Source: Metellina segmentata
Taxonomy: Eukaryota; Arthropoda; Arachnida; Araneae; Tetragnathidae
Reading direction: 5' to 3'
Assembly (NCBI GenBank): GCA_947359465.1
Contig: OX375877.1
Location: forward strand, 51,312,744 to 51,376,743
Length of the DNA: 64,000 bases
This document shows positions 63,188 to 64,000 of the stretch, in pieces (the stretch's first letter is position 1; the number at the start of each line of letters is the position of its first letter). A program made the translations under genes and the position numbers. Under the pieces are notes generated by a model. The model made no database searches, was not told where the DNA came from, and saw nothing but the letters and a program-made list of their open reading frames with translations.

Positions 63188-64000
63188 CAGGGTTCCCACG
63201 GGTGCTTACAAAGTGCTTCTAAGTGCTTATTTTGACCTTCCATTTCTAAGGGCTCTTAGAAGTGCTTATTTTGCATCAATAGTCCTTAGAAAGTGCTTAT
63301 TTTCCTTTGAAAACAAAATTCAGTTTTCAAATGACAATATTTTTTTACAATATTTCCGACCTCTTTTTAGCGGCTGATCGGCGATAAAACTGCTTACAAG
63401 TACGGTTTTGGTGATGATTCGGGAACTGGCTTGCTTGAATGGCAACCCTTGATACGCGATATACAAATCCTCGATCATTTCTTGATGATCATATAATACA
63501 CTTCAAAAACTTGAAAACCCATAAAAATCGGTCTATTTTTGACTTGTGAGTGGCTCTCGCAATGCACAAAATAGTTGCCCTGATAGAGCAAACTAGAATA
63601 CAATCATCAAATATTAATTAATTTTGTTTATTCAGTTACCCGCGAGTGCAATGTTTAATAAATTTATTATAATTATGGGGAAGTGTATTTTTAAGTTTGT
63701 AGGTGAATCGAAAACAATATAAAAATCTATTTTATACTGCTATCTGAGTAGTAACCCAATGTGTTGCAATTTTTTTTTAAATCTAGCTTTTTTTTTTATG
63801 CTTTTAATTCTTTGTAAATACTATCCCAGGGGGAAAATTTGTTTTGAAGATTTTCGGAAGTGATTCTGCTTTGAAAATTTGAAGCAATCGGTTATCAGTT
63901 CCAAAAGAAAACCAACCCGATCGCTTAAAAAAAAACATTGGAGGAAAAGATCGCAAAATAGTAAACCACAGTACTGGAGAACCGAGAATATTCGGAGAAT
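63188..64000. mobile_element. Left end of a hAT-like transposon
   Basis: CAGGGTTCCCACGGGTGCTT at 63188 has the same first eight bases as the hAT-like element at 1459. It is followed by at least four copies of AAGTGCTTATTTT or close variants (63215-63305), a subterminal motif array. The rest of the element runs past the window. No transposase frame is seen up to 64000. Confidence 0.6.

Overview
This window is eukaryotic, AT-rich and dominated by transposable elements. The composition, a spliced arginine methyltransferase exon, a Tc1-type transposase of a kind I associate with orb-weaver spider assemblies, and tRNA-derived SINEs with long target-site duplications (TSDs) suggest an arachnid, probably an araneoid spider. 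That placement is inference. No rRNA, bacterial operon or CRISPR array is visible. Host gene content is small: one clear first coding exon of PRMT7 (59237-59331, +) and, head to head with it, a candidate first coding exon of an unidentified gene (58721-58800, -).

Layout. 1-7.9 kb: a minus-strand MULE-type transposase gene split by two hAT elements (a Buster-like one running off the left edge and a complete 2.5-kb one at 1459-4005), then its AT-rich 5' region with ~155-bp periodicity, rearranged MULE termini, and four copies of one tRNA SINE in 1.7 kb. 9.2-9.7 kb: a fold-back MITE. 10.6-19.2 kb: a decayed Ty3/gypsy element A (minus strand, usual RT-RNase H-integrase order) whose 5' LTR carries an 812-bp hAT-type MITE. 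21.3-22.6 kb: a second MULE relic. 23.4-29.5 kb: a young Bel/Pao element. 30.2-32.8 kb: an unclassified duplicated repeat with three SINEs. 32.8-44.8 kb: Ty3/gypsy element B, split inside its integrase zinc finger by Ty3/gypsy element C (36.2-43.1 kb), which has intact gag and pol frames and near-identical LTRs. 44.8-48.0 kb: two more duplicated repeat blocks, whose partners lie at 53.5-54.9 kb and 30.6-32.5 kb. 48-58 kb: mostly anonymous AT-rich DNA. 58.7-59.3 kb: the divergent exon pair. 60.0-64.0 kb: a SINE, a dead Tc1 element and the left end of another hAT-type element.

The most interesting signal is in the gypsy elements. B and C both encode integrase upstream of reverse transcriptase (gag-PR-IN-RT, the order known from Gmr1-like elements). 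Element A has a clearly related Gag but the standard order. Gag of A and C both carry 11-residue coiled-coil repeats, and the leaders of B and C both carry tandem repeats. Paired LTRs, TSDs and paralogous empty sites within the window give an internally consistent insertion history.
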